The position numbers and the translations under genes were made by a program. From assembly GCA_963971425.1 (NCBI GenBank), contig OZ020516.1:682001-746000 (forward strand): 64,000 nt of DNA, written 5' to 3'. The notes under the pieces were generated by a model. It made no database searches. It worked only from the letters and a program-made list of their open reading frames with translations, and was not told the DNA's origin. Below are positions 22,960-32,935 of this stretch, in pieces; the stretch's first letter is position 1, and each line of letters begins with the position of its first letter. Origin of the DNA: Bryoerythrophyllum caledonicum. Taxonomy: Eukaryota; Streptophyta; Bryopsida; Pottiales; Pottiaceae.

Positions 22960-23225
22960 GTTATCGGGCTCTTGCGGAGGAGGAGCCTGAACGGGTCCTG
23001 GCGGAGGAGCAGGCATATCGAGCTCTGGCGAAGGAGCAGGCTTATCGGGCTTAGATACCAGAACAGGGCTATCAGGATCTGGCACTGAAGCAGGCTCAAC
23101 GGGTTCTGGCGGACTGGCATGGTTCTGGGGCTCTGGCGGGCTAGCAGGGTTCTCGGGCTTTGGCGGGTTCTCGGGCTCTGGCGGAGGAGCAGGGTTATCG
23201 GGCCCTGGCGGAGAAGCATAATCGG
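22960..23225 (-). repeat. Coding repeat, Pro/Glu-rich
   Basis: Degenerate repeats of about 33 nt within exon 3 of the Ulp1-like gene, encoding variants of PEPENPASP. Several units contain TTATCGGGC on the plus strand (CCCGATAAC in sense, encoding P-D-N), so the element's hexamer is part of the coding repeat. Confidence 0.7.
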
Positions 23226-24440
23226 AGTCCAGAGAGAGAGCCTTCTCTGGGATTGGATGACTTTTGAAGGGTGTCACGGAAGGCGCCTCGGGAACCACCG
23301 GGGGACTGTCAGTAGAGTCCAAGTTTTCAATACCTTGACTCGACAGAGGGAACGATAGACGGTGGGGTTTAATGCCGGGTTCCGTCTCCCCCGTACCCGA
23401 AAACACAACATGCTGAAGAGGGGTGTCGAATTGAGATAGCCCCATCAGCGACTGTGAAGACTCCGGAAAGCCGAGGGTAGGGTCATTCATAGCTTGTGTC
23501 CATGAAAACTCCATGGGAGATGGGTTATCGACGGGACGGCCCGGTGACTTCACCGTTGTAGAAGCGGGCTCTTCCTGGACGCTATCGGGAACACCTCCCT
23601 GACGTATTTCGTCGCTAGGCCCCTCTTGTGCTTCCTCCGTAACTTCGTCCATACACTTGTCGGGGAATCCTTCGTCGTCGTTACTCCCCGGGAACCGAGT
23701 CTGGACGCGGAATTCATTCGAGGTTCCTTCGTCCATGTGAAGGAGGGTGGCTGCACCCTCGAGGTCCCTTGTTCGGGTAGACGTCTCCCGCCGAATTTCG
23801 TCATGTGAAGTCACTGGATGCCTTTCTCGCCGATCCCACTCTCTTTTTACCAGACGCGACACGGCGTTCTTGCAATCTGCCTCTGCAAGATCCCTTTCGC
23901 GTGCCCCGGTAGGATCTACAGTGCCTGCAAAAGCCTTATCGTTAGTCACAGGAAAATAACGGAGATACCAAGAATGAAGAAGAAAATAGTTAGATGAATG
24001 ACGGGGTTATCGGATAAATCTTACGTCGAACGTAGCCGGCATACATGAAGTCCAGATCCTCCCTTGCCAAGCAGTTCTTGTCCAGGGTATCCCAGTGTTC
24101 GTAGGTACCCTTATCGGCAGCACACCACTGTCGAACGAAATCCTCTGGATGACTCCTTGCCGTGTCCACGACAGTGCGAGCATGGACCATTTCGATGAAG
24201 CGCAACACAGAATCTCGCCCGCCGTTCTTATTATCGCGGAGCCGCGAGAACGCCGCCGAGAACGGGAGGTGCATATCGGATGCGTCCCTTCCGAACAGGA
24301 AGGGACTCAGGACTTCGTACATTTGAGACGGCCCATCCCAATTTTCCACTGGAGCGTCCAAGTACAATTCAATGCTGGCAGGCCCGGGGATTACGCTAGG
24401 GTTGCACATATTCCGGCCCCTGAAAAACAACGGAGTCAAG

Positions 24441-24565
24441 TAAACCGATAAGGGACGATAAGAGACGATAAGAGACGATAAGGGACGATAAGGGACGATA
24501 AGGGACGATAAGAGACGATAAGGGACTATGAGAGACGATAAGGGGCGAGAAGACACGATAAGGGA
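24441..24565. repeat. Minisatellite of CGATAAGGGA units inside an intron
   Basis: Ten to twelve tandem 10-bp units of CGATAAG(G/A)GA with few changes, lying within the 175-bp intron 24420-24594 of the Ulp1-like gene. The unit contains the CGATAA hexamer that is scattered over the rest of the MULE. Confidence 0.92.
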
Positions 24566-26504
24566 CAAGTTTGTGGCGAGAAGGAAAAACTTACACCTGC
24601 GAGAACCCGTTGCAAACGAAGTAACACTTCAACAGCTTAGCTGGAGCCGGAGACGGGGCAATGTCGATTCTGATAGAAATTAGACGGTGCACGACATCTC
24701 GAGCCTCGTCAATGTTGTGCGTCCATGGCAGTGGGGGCAACAATGGTCGAAGAATCTTGTTCATCGCGCAATACCCGAAGAGATTGTTGAAGTCCCATCG
24801 AATAGCCTCTGTCTCCACCGCCCTTTCGGCATCAAATCTACTCATCTCCATCCTGACTAACTTCTCCCTGCACCGCTTTTGTTTGTCGTTTTTGGCCTGC
24901 AAAGCCGCTTCTAACTGGACGCACTCCAACATATGCGTCATGTATGCCCACGTTCCTCTCGATGCCTCTGTCCAGACCTCTTTCGTTGTACTGTAATCCG
25001 GATTCTTTGCCAGATTGCAAAGGCTTGACAACTGTTGAAGCAAAACAGGGTTATCGTCGAAGTCGACCCCTTCGGAAATGCAGGCACCGAGAGCCTGGTG
25101 GAACCTCCCCTGGCTGCCTCCAGACTCCACCAAGGACAAGACGTACTTCAACAGCTCATCTTCGGAATGTAAACTCCCCATCGTGATACTGTCGAGCAGA
25201 CCATGCTTGAGGAGTAGATATAGCAGCGTTATCGGTACCTTCCTCTCGGGGGTGGGCACCAATTTCAACGGGAAAAGGCGCGCAGCGTCCTCCTGCACCT
25301 GCCGTATCATCTCGGCCCTCTCCGACTCCAAAGCTTGCTCCCTGCTACCTTTCGCCGGGAGAATGAGGCGCTTATCGGGATTCGCACCATCATTAGAGCC
25401 TAACCGAAGTATACTAGCCAATGTCAGCGGCGGTCGTTGTTCCTTCTGGGCCGAGGATTGGGGGGATTCGTGCGAGGTTATTGGCGTTCCTTCGTCAGAG
25501 TAGGAGGGTCTCTCGGCATTACTCGTCTCTCTGAACCGCTGTTGCACCAGTGGGGATCGATGCCTTCTCGCCATCGCGGTCTCTTCTACAGACATTCCCG
25601 TAAGCCTTTTCGCCGTTGCTGGGGGCCGGAATGCCTTCTTCGAGGACTCTTCAAATCTCGCCTTCTTCGTGGCCTCTTCAGCTTGTGCCACCTTCTTCGG
25701 TACATTCTGCTTCGCAAGCTCCGCCTTCCGGAGGACGATGGAGGAATCCCTCTTAGGCGCCGGCGCGAGTGCGGACTTCCGGACTTTCGACATCGGGTTC
25801 TCGGCACCGGAATTCCTAGAGGCATCATCCCCGGACGGAAGACCGCCCTTCTCGCCGTGCACAGTCAGAGTCCGTGCGTTATCGGCCTCATGATCTGTGC
25901 TGTGATCTCCTCCTGACTCTACCGAGGAAGAAGTATCGTCACTCGACATAGCTTTCGGGGGCGGAGGTCTTTTCCGAGAAACCGCCGCGGTACGCTTCTG
26001 CGGAGGGCCCTCCTCTGACAGCTTCTTCCCGCGCTTAATTCGACGTCGGCTGTTCGGTTCCTCCTCATTATTGGCACCCTTCCGAGGCCTCCTCTTCGTG
26101 GCTATCGGCTCTATGGTGCCGAATACCTGAATTGCATCTTCAGCCGACTGGCAATCCCGAAGTCGTGCCACAAAGTTCGCCACATCCCTGACGCCCAAAT
26201 TGGGATACGACGGCATCTTCACGCCCTCCTTCCCCTTCCCTTCGCACAATACATGGTTCCGGTGGAGGTTGAACTTGTGCTTCTGGTGCGTCGTGTTGCA
26301 ATGAATGCACAGTATCTGTTTGGGGCCGATTTGTCCAGGCGGTACGATGGGCGAGTCCGGTCCATGCAGCTCCAGCATAAGGTCCCTCGCCTCCATCACC
26401 TCCCAGCTATCGCGCCAAATGTGGTCGTTCTCAATGGCGAATAGCTGCTCGATCCTCCCCGTTTCCTTGTTGTAGGTGGGTGGAATCCCTTTCCTGTTCT
26501 CCAC

Positions 26505-27123
26505 CGGGATCTCATGAAACAGTGGCTTGCAAAAAACACACCGGCCACTTTGGCATTTTTACGGTCCTGCGAGGAAGGACATTGCCAAACATGAAACCTT
26601 ATCGCAAGAAACGATTATCGGGAACCCTAAAAGTCTTAAACCCTAAACCTGGACGCTTTGCAAAATTTTCTACACCTTCACACAGCTTACTTTCCAACGC
26701 CCCACATTTGAAATGGAATGGAAGAAGGACCGCCCGTATGCATCACCAAAAAGAAATGGAAAGTAAGAATGACAAAGAACTTACTGAAATGGAATTAAAT
26801 AAAAAGCAAGAAAGGCAGGGAACTTACCGAAAAGTTCAGTCGGCGATCGTTGACGCAGAGGCTTGAAAATCCTGGAGTTTTGAAGCAGCGATCGTTGACG
26901 CAGAGCTTGAAGATCCTGGATATGTCGCTAGAGGGCAAAAAACACTGTTCGAAAGTGCTGGAAATGGTGCCGCCACACAAAACTTTGCCATGCCTGGATT
27001 AGGGTTTCACGTTGATGGTGATGGTAATGGCGATGATGATTATTGCCTACGCCGCCTAAACCGATTAGCTGGACCTACAATCTGAGGGAATATTAGCGAT
27101 AAGCTTGGATTGCGTTACTCTTC
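26505..27123. other. MULE region upstream of the Ulp1-like gene
   Basis: Between the first mapped exon of the minus-strand gene and the right terminal repeat. It should hold the promoter and perhaps a first exon. A duplicated GGCGATCGTTGACGCAGAG-like stretch occurs at about 26842 and 26887. TTATCG occurs at about 26598 and 26612, and CGATAA at about 27099. No further gene seen. Confidence 0.5.
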
Positions 27124-27768
27124 GAATCGCGCATCCGAAGAACCTTGTGACCGTGTGTCTTCAGGTAGTCTGCATGCGGGCCAAACCCTAATCGCGGCAT
27201 CAAGGTCCTCCAGCCTCTTCTCTTGCACGCCAGCTTCTTTCTTTCTCCGTTGACGCTCCAATTCCTCCCTGCTGCCCCGTTATCGGCAACGGTTGGTGGC
27301 GCCGTCTCGCTAGAATCTCCATTCGACCTGTCTTGTATGGGAAGATTGTGATCGAGGAACTCAATTCAGGCGCAGACAATCACTCCCCTTCCGAAAGGAT
27401 TCTACACGGCACAATGATCGTGCCAAAGACGGTGCCGTATGAAACGGTGTGGATGGCAGTTTGAGGTTGCCGAGAAGGGCGGGTCATTCTGGAGTTCACG
27501 TGTCGGGCGGATAAGGAGACTTCGGTGATCCGAAGAAGGCGGGGGCGAGAAGGTGACTTTGGTGATTCGGAGAAGGCGGGGGCGAAGGGGCTTTTCGGCA
27601 AGAAGTGCCAAAAAAAGAGACGGGCTGCGCGAAATAATTGAGGGCGAGAGTGGCAGTTATCGTGGGAAGGAGGCGAAAAGGCGCTTGGGGAGAAGGGCCG
27701 GTCTTCGCGGTGTCAGGGCTAAAACCGGGCCCTGACACCGCGAACCCGGATTGACTGTAGTGACCAGG
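27124..27768. repeat. MULE right terminal inverted repeat
   Basis: Inverted counterpart of 17802-18400. It includes an inverted, slightly longer and decayed copy of the start of the transposase coding sequence. Ends GTAGTGACCAGG next to the target duplication. Confidence 0.88.
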
Positions 27769-27992
27769 CCCTTATTCCACACTTTGTTTAAAATTAGTTG
27801 TTTAATTTCTAAGGGTAGTTGTTCAAATTTTTCATTAAATGATTGATCAATTTTTGGATGAGCCCCATAAAATTGAAATCCTTGTCCGTAATACGCACCT
27901 CTATAGACACGATAAAGGGCGCTAAACAAATATGGACCACTACAGAAGTCACTCAAAGCTTCCACAGAAACCTCCCATGGAAAAGTAGACAT
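27769..27992 (-). pseudogene. Leader ORF A, 5' part (split by the MULE)
   Basis: Starts at ATG 27992 in the leader of the retrotransposon, about 200 bp inside the 5' LTR, and runs open to the MULE junction. It is rich in Tyr, Phe and Gly (YRVYRGAYYGQGFQFYG). The 3' part is at 17519-17801. The two parts join in frame across the insertion. I do not recognise the protein; it could be a novel leader-encoded product of this retrotransposon lineage. Confidence 0.7.
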
Positions 27993-28173
27993 GTTGTAAC
28001 AACATGTCTTCACTCTTTACTAAAAGTTTTTTTTTTTTTTTTTAATAATTTTTTCAATAATTCCAAAGTTTATAACTTCACACAACTAAATGCTATGATA
28101 GTTTACTTAAGTAATTGACTTAAGTTTGATAGCTTTCCTAATTAAAATTACTTAAAAAAACTTGACGGTACCA

Positions 28174-28191
28174 TCCCCAGCATAGTCGCCA
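28174..28191 (-). promoter_or_regulatory. tRNA primer binding site
   Basis: On the minus strand, six bases after the 5' LTR, the sequence is TGGCGACTATGCTGGGGA. It starts with the TGG that pairs with tRNA CCA ends and resembles the TGGCG-type primer sites of Athila/Tat elements rather than the initiator-Met type of many chromoviruses. I cannot name the tRNA with certainty. Confidence 0.8.
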
Positions 28192-28197
28192 AAAAAA

Positions 28198-30188
28198 TGT
28201 AGAGTGATTTTTCACCACTCTAGGAAAACATCCAAGTGTACCCACACCTCATAGGATTCGTTACGGGGATGATCATACGCCTAGTTTTAAGTAATTGGGG
28301 ATTAATTGTGTCATTAAAGCTATCTTTTTGGTTAATTCTTAAGGTTATCTATCTATTTTTAGGAAATTAGGGTTGTTAGCATCACTCTTAAGGGATCCAC
28401 AAACAAAGTCTAAACCCCAAGGATCTTTCGTGCCTCAAGACGGAACATTAGTCCTTTTAAGATTGTGCTTATGCCACTAATCCTTAAACACTTGCCACAC
28501 TGGGCTAATGGAAGTTTCCATTAAGTCTCATTGCATTGGTTCTTTAATTACAATCTTTAAGAATTCAAATTCTTACCTTATGCAAAAACGCTCCACTTTT
28601 CACGTCCGTCCACTCGGTCCACGTGATCACATTCTTAAGACAATGGTTAGTCTCAAAAATCCCATATACAAGTTAACTTAAGTCTTAAGGAGTTTCAGCT
28701 CTTAAGTCTCCACTTAAGTTCACTTATCCACACTTACTTCTTAAAGACTACGGTGTTTTACACTTACTTCTACCATTTAGTCTTTAAGATCTCTGATTGG
28801 TTCTTAAGACTTCCTTCTCGATCATCTCGATGTTCTTAAGGACACAGTCTCTGGCCCTTAGTTCTTAAGCACTCACTTACTCACTTAGGCCTGATTCTTA
28901 AGAACCTGCACTGTCTAGACCAATTCAGCCCTACAATGTTCTTAAGTTTCTGTCTTTAAGACTTCCAGAACCGGGAGTGCATCTCATCGAATACAAATAT
29001 TGTCCCGTATTCTCACCCATACAAACCTTTAAGTCCAAGCCCTTAAACTTGAGGGTCTCCTGGTACTTAAGGTCTCAACCTTCATAAGCTTATGTATCCA
29101 AACTTGGACTTAAGATTCTTAAGTTTCTATGTTTTCTTCTTAAGTCTTTCTTTGGAATTTGTTCTTTATTTTCTCTCTTATGATAGATTCTTAAATACTC
29201 ACAACTTAGCCTACCTTAGAGAATCCCTTCTATTAAGGTTAGACTTAATGCCAATTTTTTGTATGCATAATATGACACTCTTGCCATGCATCAAGGTATG
29301 CCACTCTTGATGTTTATTGCATAAATTGCATTAACACGAATAAGATTTCCACTCTTATTCTTATGATACTCAAGTTATGCTCACTCACACTTGAGATCTT
29401 ATTAAGTACTTATGCATCACACATCTCATGCACTAAGTCACTTAATTTCACATTATCTCCATTAATCTTCACACTCATGATTAATGCTCCAACACACACA
29501 CACAAGGTCACACCCACGACCTTAGTAGTTAGGGTATTTCCCTAACTTATTCCATGAAGAATAAATATACAATGCATTCATGCATAGGAATTTTATCCAC
29601 AATTAATACCTAATACATGCACTTGCATTTACAACACACAATGTCAAGTTTATTCAATGAAGTTCACATATTATTGCAATTATACATATGACTCAAGTCA
29701 CACACAAGACTCTACATATGCAAATTCAATAGTAATTATATATTCACATATAAAATTAAATACTCTTACAACATTAAGAGTCATCAACTAGCTTTTTCAC
29801 CTAAAGCTAGGGCTCACTCCAATCTTCCTCCGAGGAATTTCTATGGTAATGGCCAAGAATGCTAAAAATTCAAGCTAGTCATTCTACTCAACATCCAAGA
29901 GGTACACCTCTTGGCAAGAGATTTTCCCTAGTATTAACCATTAAGATTAATTCCACTAAATCTTCACATCTCTTCATATCCATTCATGAAAAGATACAAC
30001 CTATCCAAAGGGTGCGAGTTCAACCTTTTTTCCATTATTTCCTTATTCTTGGATATGAATAGGTATTTTCCACTTAATTAACTACTTAGTGTAAACTTAA
30101 TCATTAATTTTTTACTTCTTCATATATCTACAACCCTTTTTACACTTAATTTTCGGAAAAAATCTATTTTTGTCATTTTGGCTCTACA
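28198..30188 (-). repeat. 5' LTR (right)
   Basis: This 1991-bp LTR has intact ends: TGTAGAGCC and TCACTCTACA in element sense. It differs from the left LTR at about 15 positions (0.75 percent); 14 of these are transitions. It contains the same CTTAAG-rich block at about 28340-29170, with two further copies just outside at about 28106-28125. Confidence 0.95.
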
Positions 30189-30193
30189 ATTAC
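30189..30193. repeat. 5-bp target-site duplication ATTAC (right copy)
   Basis: ATTAC follows the LTR end CTACA at 30188 and matches 719-723. Confidence 0.9.
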
Positions 30194-31190
30194 CAAGGCC
30201 ACCGCCGGGCTTGGCCAGATTCTGATTTCATGTACCGGCATGCCCACACATGGACACGGCGACGGTGCCTACGCTCATTACTCGATGTCATTATGGCCGG
30301 GGGACTCGGAATTCACCATCTCTTCACGCTGCCATGTTCTAAGAGCATTAGAGAGGCGCCTCGTGCGAGAGTCGAAGGAGCTATTCACCTATCCACCCTT
30401 GAATCCTTTCTTTGATGCTCTACTTCATGGGAAGTCCAGATATATGTCCTTGATTCCCGAATCTAAAAAGAGATCCGTTCCTGAATGCTTCTCCCGGTAG
30501 ACCGCAAGTCCCGATCAGAAGTAGTTTCTCCAGCTTGATAACTCCGCCGAGGATAACAAGAATCGGTTCCTCATGGCGTTTCGTTTGCTTCTTACAGCTC
30601 GAAAAACCTTCAAGGAGGTTACTGTGGGATTCTTGATTGTTGGCCACACTCATGAGGATATTGACGCCCTTTTTAGTTATCTTTCGAAACTCATCAAATA
30701 CTACTGGCTGGCTAACTTCATGAAAGCCTTCATGGACTCGCAGAAGACTGTCGCGTCCATTCCGGATCTTGTCCAAGAGGTTGCGGATTTTAAGAGTTAT
30801 ATTGTTGGATATCATCATGACGGGAGTAACAAGATTGTGGGACTAGGAGAGATGCATGTGAGCCAAATAAACCGTCCCTAACGGGTGGCCTATCTTGAAC
30901 ACAAGATCCTAAGACCAGGATACAACCCCATGTGCAATCACCATTGGAGCGAACCATACAAGCCCCATTCAGATCATAGTGGTTAGATTGTGGTTACTTG
31001 AGATTTTAGTGGACCAATGGATGGTGATGACTGGATTCAGCCTTAAGTTGATTCCGAATTTCAAACATACGTAAGTTTTGCTCTAGGACTCCATTTTCAA
31101 CATTCTAAAGCTTAGATGGGTTCACCTCGGCCTTGTTGACTTAATTCGACCCTCAAAAACCAATTCCAGGACAAGGTGCAACCCTGGCAG
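30194..31190 (+). pseudogene. DUF7869-type protein, central fragment
   Basis: Continues the gene interrupted at 723. Visible family motifs: GMPTHGHGDGAYAHYS, RALERRLV, NPFFDALLHGKS, then after frame changes VGFLIVGHTHEDIDALFSYL and QEVADFKSYIVGYHH. The HTHEDID motif is the clearest hallmark. The tail from 30880 to about 31190 is still readable but carries several TAG and TGA codons, mostly where Gln or Arg codons would fit. It is on the plus strand, opposite to the retrotransposon. Function of the family unknown; it is often repeated in genomes, so it may itself derive from a mobile element. Confidence 0.68.
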
Positions 31191-31513
31191 CAGCGGACAG
31201 CAGACAGACTTCCTTTTTTTATCCAGAATTTATATTCCCATTATCTCTTAAGTTATAACTCCGTTTTTTATGTTTGTTTTTTGTATCCTTATTGTTTTTT
31301 CGTGCTTAACGCAATGGCAACATTCAATTACTCATCCGGATTACCCTTGGACTCACAGTCCAGCGACCAGCAGAGCAACAATCAACTTAGACGTTTATGT
31401 AAACCCATGCACCATACATCATGTGCATATCATATACATTCACACAAGGAGTCCTACTCGAACATCCTACCATACATGCACCCCAGCTGTGTTTACTGAC
31501 TGTTTTATATTAA

Positions 31514-32438
31514 CCCCTAAAAGACAATTGTCCCAAAACGGGTTTTTTGAGAATTTGGGCAGGTTCCTATGATGTCAATTTTAGATATATTTTATTGAAA
31601 CTTTTTTTGAAGGTGTGGTAATGTTAGAGCTTCATGGGGATCTAATTTATTCATCATTTGGACATTGGAAAAAAAAGATATGATGCCCAAAGTAAAAATT
31701 CCTACTCGTCGGGCACCTCGGGCAACATAGCAAAAACACTCCATTATTTATGATTTTTTTTTTACAAGAAGCTAATATTATACTATTCGGTGATTTTGAA
31801 AAAAAAACTACTTTTGGAATTTTTGTCTTTTTTTAAAAGAGAATCAAAGTTCTCACACCTTTTCGGGCAAGGTGCCAAAAAAAATTCTTCTTTGCCATAT
31901 AAAAGATAGAGATTTTGTTTTTTTGTACTTTTAATTTTTTCTACTTTGAAAAGGAGTATGAAACTTCGATTTCACCGTTTGGATTTTGAATTTTCAAGAT
32001 CCACAATTTACAAAAAAATAAAATGCAAATAAGCAAGTTTTAAATCCCTTCTACTTGCAATACTAATTTGAGAATGCTACACACTATTATTTCATTTGAA
32101 ATTTGGGGAAAGTATAGCTTATATGGTCTATTTTTATTTGGTAAAATCTCCTCAAAAGAAAAGATGCAAGAGATATTTTTTCATGAGGAAACATAGTGTG
32201 CTGATCCTATTTTGAATGGTCCCAAAATGACTATGTTTTTCATTTCAAATACTATAATCTTCTAATTCATATGGTGAAAAAATTTGAGAAAATTACCACT
32301 TGTTTTTGTCATATTCTAAATTAAGATCTTATGGTTAAAAATAGTAATGGAAGATTTTTTTTACTCTTACCTTCTCGTTTACTAGAATATGTAGTTTTGA
32401 AGTGTTTTTTACAAGAAAATCGCAAAGAATTTTAGGGG
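31514..32438. mobile_element. piggyBac-like non-autonomous element, copy A
   Basis: A 925-bp AT-rich block with ends CCCCTAAAA and TTTTAGGGG, flanked on both sides by TTAA (31510-31513 and 32439-32442). It is related to copies at 50536-51459 and 57058-57626. TTAA target sites and C-run/G-run ends are hallmarks of the piggyBac superfamily. There is no transposase ORF. It interrupts the spacing between two parts of the DUF7869-type pseudogene. Confidence 0.75.
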
Positions 32439-32619
32439 TTAAACCGGTTGTTTTGTTAGATTGATAGAAAACCCTAATTCTGTTGGAAATTGGGCAGCGC
32501 TTCCGTGCAATTGTTGTAACTAATAAAATTTAGGGTTCCTTCTCCACATGCTATCAAGAGGATAATGAATCAATTTGGGAGAGGAAGGAAGTTCCCTGAT
32601 CCTGCTCAATTCACCCTCT

Positions 32620-32935
32620 GCCCTTGATCGTGTTCTTCTTCTTGTGCTGTTGCTTGTGATCGGGTTCTTCTTCCTCTTGTGCTATTGCTCGTGATCGTGT
32701 TCTTGCTCCTCTTGTGTTGTTGCTCGTGGTCGTGTTCTTCCTCCTCTTGTGCTATTGCTCGTAATCGTGTTCTTCCTCCTCTTGTGTTGTGCTCGTGATC
32801 GTGTTCTTTCTCCTCTTGTGCTGTGCTCGTGATCGTGTCCTTCCTCCTCTTGTGCTGTGCTCGTGATCGTGTCCTTCCTCCTCTTGTGCTGTGCTCGTGA
32901 TCGTGTTCTTCCTCCTCTTGTGTTGTTTACCTAAT
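32620..32935. repeat. Minisatellite, 33-36-bp unit
   Basis: About nine tandem copies of a unit containing GCTCGTGATCGTGTTCTTCC and CTCTTGTGCTGT. Early copies are 36 bp, later ones about 33 bp after loss of a TGT/TGC triplet. Confidence 0.9.

Larger units (their letters stand above)
21556..26504 (-). pseudogene. MULE-borne gene with Ulp1-like cysteine protease domain
   Basis: Four exons with matching phases: 26504-24595, 24419-24025, 23924-22661 and 22570-21556 (1527 codons plus stop). Exon 1 begins with a possible zinc site (CIHCNTTH, later HRNHVLC), then basic and Ser-rich low complexity, then a helical region. Exon 3 is disordered with Pro-Glu repeats. Exon 4 holds the C48 (SUMO-protease-like) domain: GHWSVFV (His), YHLDPAKD (Asp), ESWECGF (Cys). 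A Lys-rich tail (KSPKKPRKPKGT) may be a nuclear signal. One in-frame TAG at 22756-22758 breaks exon 3. The start is uncertain: the frame is already open at 26504 (a GTG codon), the first in-frame ATG is at 26396, and an upstream exon is possible. Related MULE proteins are thought to act on SUMO-like or other protein substrates; the role in transposition is not known. Confidence 0.82.
17802..27768. mobile_element. Mutator-like element (MULE) carrying a transposase and a Ulp1-like gene
   Basis: This 9967-bp element has terminal inverted repeats beginning CC(C/T)GGTCACTACAGTC and a 9-bp target duplication. It encodes a MURA-type transposase (+, 18160-21179) and a large gene (-, 21556-26504) ending in a C48/Ulp1-like protease. 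Plant MULEs carrying Ulp1-like genes are known (Kaonashi type). The element is much richer in GC than the retrotransposon around it. The hexamer CGATAA/TTATCG occurs 49 times in it by my count, about ten times the random expectation. Both genes carry stop codons, so this copy is probably inactive, but its exon structure is otherwise well preserved. Confidence 0.93.
724..30188 (-). mobile_element. Giant Ty3/gypsy LTR retrotransposon with a nested MULE
   Basis: Complete element with two near-identical LTRs (724-2713 and 28198-30188), TG...CA ends and a 5-bp target duplication. All retroviral-type domains lie on the minus strand, so the right LTR is the 5' LTR. Order in sense: leader ORFs A to D, gag with zinc knuckles, aspartic protease (DSGS), reverse transcriptase (FLDD), RNase H, integrase (D, D, E) without a chromodomain, a third long ORF, polypurine tract. 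The lack of a chromodomain, the integrase C-terminus ending near NGYRFKKY, the primer site type and the third ORF point to the non-chromovirus Athila/Tat side of Ty3/gypsy. Subtracting the 9967-bp MULE and one 9-bp duplication leaves about 19.5 kb, unusually large. All main ORFs carry in-frame stops, so this copy is not autonomous. Confidence 0.93.

Noticed and set aside
24441-24565. CRISPR-like array
   Set aside because: The units are contiguous 10-bp repeats without spacers, within an intron of a eukaryotic mobile-element gene.
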